A stretch of DNA of 64,000 nucleotides. Origin: Stropharia rugosoannulata. Its lineage: Eukaryota > Basidiomycota > Agaricomycetes > Agaricales > Strophariaceae. Positions 59,790 through 64,000 of this stretch are shown one piece after another (position 1 is the stretch's first letter; each line of letters opens with the position of its first letter). Location: positions 3,720,001 through 3,784,000 of the forward strand of contig JANCIK010000004.1 in assembly GCA_028532985.1 (NCBI GenBank). The letters run 5' to 3'. The notes under the pieces were generated by a model. That model did no database searches. It saw nothing but the letters and a program-made list of their open reading frames with translations, and was not told where the DNA came from. The translations under genes and the position numbers were made by a program.

Positions 59790-61480
59790 ATTTTCAGTCT
59801 CCGACGAGATTCGCACTGGGAAAAGATAAGATTGTCTTATCGATAATCGGTCTCCCGTCATAGCCCCTACCTCGTACAATTCCTCTGATAATGTTCTCTG
59901 CTAGTTCACAGTCCTCCTACGACGTAAAAATGCATCAGTACGTACTCTGTTAATGTTCACAGTATTGAAGCCGCTCACCGTCCACGAACTCTATCACCTC
60001 GCCTCTGAAACGGGGTGTACGTGCATGTTTCGTGCAGTTCCCGCTTAGATTCGCGGTAAACCTCACCTTGTAGGTTCCTGAACAGGCATGTTTAAGCAAC
60101 ACTGGGCTCTTCAAGGTAAGTAAATTCTGTACTCACCGTCCGGATTCCGACCGGGCGCTGCACCCCTACTTGGTAGCTTCACCTGTTTGCGTGACTTCGA
60201 CGCAGCCGGAGGTGCTTTTCTATCCAGTAATCGTCAGCTAAGAGTTCCGTCAAACAAAGGAATACAGCAAAACATATTACCCTCCGTTACATCCAGACTT
60301 CTGCGAACGTTTGTTCGCCCTAGTCTTGCGGCAGGACCTCTTCTTTTGAGATCCAGGGCCGTTTCGGTTGGTGGATTTGTTTTGCGATTTTTCTTTGTTG
60401 GAAACACTTTGGTTAGGCGATTTCGGTAGCGCACTTCCAGATTGTTTACCTAAAGATAAAGAACATCGATTTATGTGTTTTCCTTGCAGAGAAATGTTTA
60501 CTCACTATCTTCAGGACCTGTATAGAACTCAAATGTTAGGCATCCCTCCTGGGCCGTGTCTTCATATACATTCGTTGTGCCGGATTTGTTCCATTGTGAG
60601 CAGCTGTCGCTCTTGCTCGTGTACGCAGATATTTCTGTCCCCATTGGCCATGTCCCTTGGGTCGGCATTGGTTCAATAACGTGAGGTAATTCATCATCTT
60701 CGTAGACATGCTCACCACTAGCCCCAGCAGAGTAGGTCATGTCGTCCTCGGACACGTTTGCTGGTGGCTCTGTTGATACTGCAGAATTCTGAGAAGCTTG
60801 CGGTTGCTCTGTTCTCCGCATAATACCAGATCCTGCAGTGGCTAACTGCATCGGCGGAAGTATCCAGTTGTTCGAGGCTATATTCCATGGAGTGCGAATG
60901 TCATGGACCGGATGGGAAGAAGGCACAGGGTTATGGCTGTAAGACTCCTCGCTTTGTCCGTAAGAGGCGGCGGCGGTGGTATACAAAAAATCTCCGAGTG
61001 CGTTTGAGAGTGAGGCGCTGGCGCTTGTCTGACGAAACGACATTGGGAGAGAAGATTAAAGCGTATTGAAAGAAGCAGTGTTGTAGGCTTGTAGCGTGAT
61101 AAGCGAGAGTTGAGGTTTATCTTTAAGTAGGTGGGCAATGGTTGATTTTTCGACACGCCCTTTTTGACAAGCATACACAAAGACAAATTTTGAGGCTGAT
61201 ACTATCCCCGTGCATGTGGACGGATTTTTCCCTTCAGACAATGGTGTATGTATTTTTAACCAAACGCTAGGGAATATGCGAAGTGTCATGCAAAGCAACC
61301 GCAATAATTCTTTTGCAGCCCAGACTTTTCAAAACGTTAGTTCACTCTGTACTCTTTGCTAAGGCTCCCAGACGCTGTAAGACACGTTGAGAGCGTCGGT
61401 AGCGGCTGTCTTTGAGGTATGCGCGAGAGAGGCCTTGAGAGACTCACTCATCAAGCTTCAAGCTTCAAGCTTCGACATGA
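59790..61480 (-). repeat. Repeat unit C3 (diverged third copy)
   Basis: Same orientation as C1, diverged. Recognisable shared parts are the cagtctccgac...gataag block at the left end (compare 43410-43460), the gene, the upstream block tccccgtgcatgtggac..tttttccc..gaca (compare 44870-44910), and the caagcttcaagcttcaagct array at 61451-61473. The helicase segment of C1 is absent. Confidence 0.55.
59950..61043 (-). CDS. C-family basic protein, copy C3 (unrecognised)
   Basis: Four or more exons: 61043-60506, 60449-60281, 60219-60137 and from 60077. All junctions are in phase with GT-AG borders. Exon 1 (179 codons) begins MSFRQTSASASLSNALGDFL and is acidic/Ser-rich, with GEHVYEDDELPHVIEP; GEHV is shared with C1 and C2. 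Exon 2 is Lys/Ser/Asn-rich (SVSNKEKSQNKSTNRN, then KKRSCRKTRANKRSQKSG), exon 3 basic (APPAASKSRKQVKLPSRG), and exon 4 gives DGTYKVRFTANLSGNC then RGEVIEFVDG, the family signature. The basic Lys/Arg clusters look like nuclear localisation signals. Either exon 4 ends at the stop at 59950 or it splices on at a gtgagc donor; the 3' end is uncertain. No stop interrupts the modelled exons. Function is unknown. Confidence 0.5.
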
Positions 61481-61985
61481 TGTATGTTCGGTTAAGCGCT
61501 GTTGCTATAGCAGTAGCAAAGTCTCAAGTGAGATTGAAATGTTAGAGTGTGCATAGAGAGTTATAGAGCGCCGCTTAGCGTGCCATGGGGCAATTAATGG
61601 ACCACCTTCCGTGATTGTTAAGGTGGTGCTGCTATGGTCTCTCTTTTGTGCAGGTATAGATTTGCATGATGGGCATTTTTGTAGGCTTGACTTTCACAGT
61701 CGGAGTGCACCAACCGTTAATCACGCAGTTTTATATTACTTCCGTGTCTTCTTTTTTGATCAGTTTTTGCCGTGGATACACCTGACATGGACCCTACATT
61801 GCGAAAAACATATACCCGCCACTGATAGTACACGGAAATGAAAGCTGATCTCACATACACTATGGTAAAGATTCATGTAGTAACATTGGAGTCGACTATT
61901 AACATCCTTATTGAATCTGGGTCCCCTCCCTCCAGCGTTGGCACGGTCGATTGCCTAACAGACCGGACTTGTTCGGTCCGTTACC
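61481..61985. other. Intergenic, no supported gene
   Basis: Space between repeat unit C3 and the palindrome. A small inverted repeat (cggac-ttgtt-cggtccg) lies near 61964-61980. No gene is supported. Confidence 0.4.
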
Positions 61986-62023
61986 TTCAAACAATGTTCG
62001 AACATGTTCGAACATTGTTTGAA
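61986..62023. repeat. Perfect 38-bp palindrome with two GTTCGAAC cores
   Basis: The sequence from 61986 to 62023 equals its own reverse complement over all 38 bases, with no spacer (centre between 62004 and 62005). It contains two copies of the palindromic word GTTCGAAC (61996-62003 and 62006-62013). It could be a dimeric binding site or a cruciform-forming sequence. Confidence 0.9.
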
Positions 62024-62417
62024 CAGAGGCCAAACCAAATATAGACCACGCGGCCTGTCCAACCCCAATGCCCTTCCACGGCATCTGCTAATCGCGCGTT
62101 GAACGCAGGCTCCTTCGTTGAAGAAGTATCATGTATATTTTGATAATTTCATGCAATTTGAGCATTATTTGAGGAGTTCTTATATACTTTGTACATGTGA
62201 ATATACAAATGATTTCAGGACTCGGAAGACTGATAAAATTAAGTTATTACTACTATACGTACACTAATTGTGTAGTACATTAATCCAACTCTACAAGACT
62301 ATGCAAAACATTGTGTGTGATGTGCTAACTTCTAAGACCCCTCGGTCGGCCAACGGTCGGTACCCCAGCTATAGCGGCCCGGACGGACGATCAGCATGGC
62401 TGGACCCTGTTCGTCCA

Positions 62418-62483
62418 TGTTCGAACAATGAATTAATGATGGCCTAACGTTCGAACATAATCGCTGGTTGACGTTCGAACATA
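62418..62483. repeat. Further GTTCGAAC sites
   Basis: Three more GTTCGAAC words occur within 66 bp, two of them inside an exact 13-bp direct repeat acgttcgaacata (about 62447-62459 and 62471-62483). With the palindrome at 61986 this makes five sites in 0.5 kb. Confidence 0.85.
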
Positions 62484-63807
62484 CGCCGTGCCAACACTGC
62501 CCTCTACACCCTCACCACCATCATCTCTCTTTTGGTTGTCTTGTCATGAAAACGCAAGTCGGAGAATTCCTTGCTCACATTTATGCTCAGATAACGGTGA
62601 GTACCTTCACGTTTTGCACGAGGTTTAGGCTCACAAATTTGAACAATTGAGTAGAGCAAAATAGATACTCCTTCATAGAATCATCTCACTTCAGTGTTGA
62701 ATTAAATTTCCGCTCCGGCACCGTAAATGAAGGTGTTCTTACCGCAACACAACTAACCAATATATCGGGTTCTCGAACTATTTGGCCGGAGACAGCAAAC
62801 GTACCTACCATTATGACGACAAAAGTAGGTCAGATTTTGGACTCTTCATTACCGATAAGAGAGACGTAGACTATGCATTGGATGTTTAAGTACAGGGGGG
62901 ATAATGTGAAACAAGGAATATTTCGCGGCGTAGCGTGCGGTCTTCACTTCGATAGTGAGTTGCTTTGATAGAGTTCCGGACTTGAATCGGATACTCAAAA
63001 TGACGGCTATTTCCCGGGCGCTTGCACGTGAAGTCAACGTTTTTGCTCTACTCCATCGTGGTCTGATCCCGTATGTGCTCTGCTATTCTGGGACAGGCTG
63101 GAAGGATCTACCTCGGAACATAGCATTGCTGGCACTAGGTGGTGCAATCGACCTAAAGTGTTATCGATGAAAGGCTGTGATGGTTCGTACCAATATTGTG
63201 TTCTGAAGCGTTAACGAGGTATGCGGTAACTGCAGCCGACGAAGAAGGGAGAAGGGAGACAGTGAGAAGGCTACCAGCCTGGAGGAACATATGCAGCGTG
63301 GAACACGGAAGGGAGAGCGGAGGGAGCGGAGGGAGTGATACATAGGTCATATCGGAGCTGTGAGTGATGGATCAATTGAAGGGCGGACACGAGGCTGACC
63401 GCGAGGACGCTTGTTTATTCGCACTGGACATCGGTTGCGGCCTCCTTTCTCTTCTTTTCCCTCCACCATCTCTTTCCTCCCATCCGCTCCCCCTTCCCCC
63501 CTTCTCTCCGTTCTGTTCCGTTTTCTTTCTGTTTTGACGTCTACCCTTTGTTCGCGAATCAAGCTTTACTTGGTGCCGTTTGAAGGACCGAAACGATCCC
63601 GAATAATTTCTTTGATTTGACTGTTCCCCTTTGACGATAATCTCCCGCTCCGCATCCACGAAATCTAGCTCACCCTCATCCTCTGGTGCGTAGTCCGTTT
63701 GTCAGTGATGTTCGAACTCTGACGTGGTCGTGGCCTGCTCGTCGCTGCTGCCAGCCTCGCATAGCACACATTTTTCCCATTCGCATCATCCTCGAAACCC
63801 TGCATAC
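62484..63807. other. Intergenic and probable promoter region of right-edge gene
   Basis: AT-rich to about 63.2 kb, then a purine-rich segment (63240-63335) and a long pyrimidine-rich tract (63435-63535). The latter reads as C/T-rich on the plus strand, as is common upstream of strongly expressed fungal genes. Short frames here lack support. Confidence 0.4.
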
Positions 63808-64000
63808 ATGCCCTCTTTCCTATCGCACGTGTACTCCAGCCCCCGCCCCTCTGCACCCCGCCCGACCACCGTCCACGACCTGGAAGTGCCGGCTCAGCCG
63901 CAGCCCAAATCCCGCGCGCTCCGTGCGGCACGACGTCTGCCCTTCCTCTTCGCCTCGTCGTACACCTCTACTCCGGCGTCTGGCACGCCTTCTGCTCCTC
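63808..64000 (+). CDS. Unrecognised protein, 5' part (runs off right edge)
   Basis: An ATG at 63808 opens a frame that stays open for 64 codons to the window end. It starts MPSFLSHVYSSPRPSAPRPT and continues through KSRALRAARRLPFLFASSYT. Almost every codon ends in C or G, in contrast with the AT-rich upstream sequence. Together with the preceding pyrimidine tract this supports a real, probably well-expressed gene. The visible part is Pro/Ser/Arg-rich and probably disordered. No domain can be named. Confidence 0.5.
   Translation, partial: MPSFLSHVYSSPRPSAPRPTTVHDLEVPAQPQPKSRALRAARRLPFLFASSYTSTPASGTPSAP

Overview
The window looks like a gene-poor, repeat-rich stretch of a filamentous basidiomycete genome, most likely an Agaricomycete (mushroom-forming fungus). 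The reasons are about 50-60 nt introns with GT-AG borders and ctaac/ctaat branch sites, a basidiomycete-type multi-exon family of seven-transmembrane (7TM) proteins, and a remnant of the PIF1-like helicase type common in Agaricomycete transposons. No rRNA gene, tRNA gene, CRISPR array or bacterial-style operon is visible. Most genes here are spliced, so single-frame reading shows only pieces of them. Exon models below were joined by hand from splice sites, reading phase and comparison between the copies.

Layout. 1-456: 5' part of an unrecognised gene leaving the left edge on the minus strand. 2289-3560: first 7TM gene (copy A). 5133-6736: an eight-exon epoxide hydrolase with its catalytic residues intact. 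7842-8973: 7TM copy B, minus strand. 9-20 kb: no supported gene. 20165-21256: a single-exon gene for a low-complexity Pro/Ser/Ala-rich protein, in a microsatellite-rich zone (about 18-23 kb). 23-39 kb: a second gene desert holding a diverged ~2 kb direct repeat (28985-31130 and 37260-39225), GTGCGTGA-type minisatellites and a broken gene between two of them (33420-33956). 39905-41178: 7TM copy C. 42235-61480: a repeat-built block with three copies of an unrecognised gene family (C1, C2, C3; C1 and C2 inverted about 10 kb apart), a helicase pseudogene inserted in C1, 7TM copies D and E between C1 and C2, and an inverted-repeat element (53540-54361). 62-63.8 kb: TTCGAA palindromes but no gene. 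63808-64000: 5' end of a gene leaving the right edge.

How the genes relate. Five 7TM paralogues with the same six-exon layout, and (in four of them) a TATA box 41-46 bp upstream of the ATG, look like a lineage-expanded membrane-protein family. No ligand or function is known to me. The three-copy C family encodes basic, probably nuclear proteins sharing a C-terminal DGTY..RFT.N.SG motif. It sits inside a repeat unit that also carries (AAGCTT)-type arrays. Together with transposon debris and duplications this suggests a rapidly rearranging accessory region, not an operon-like pathway.
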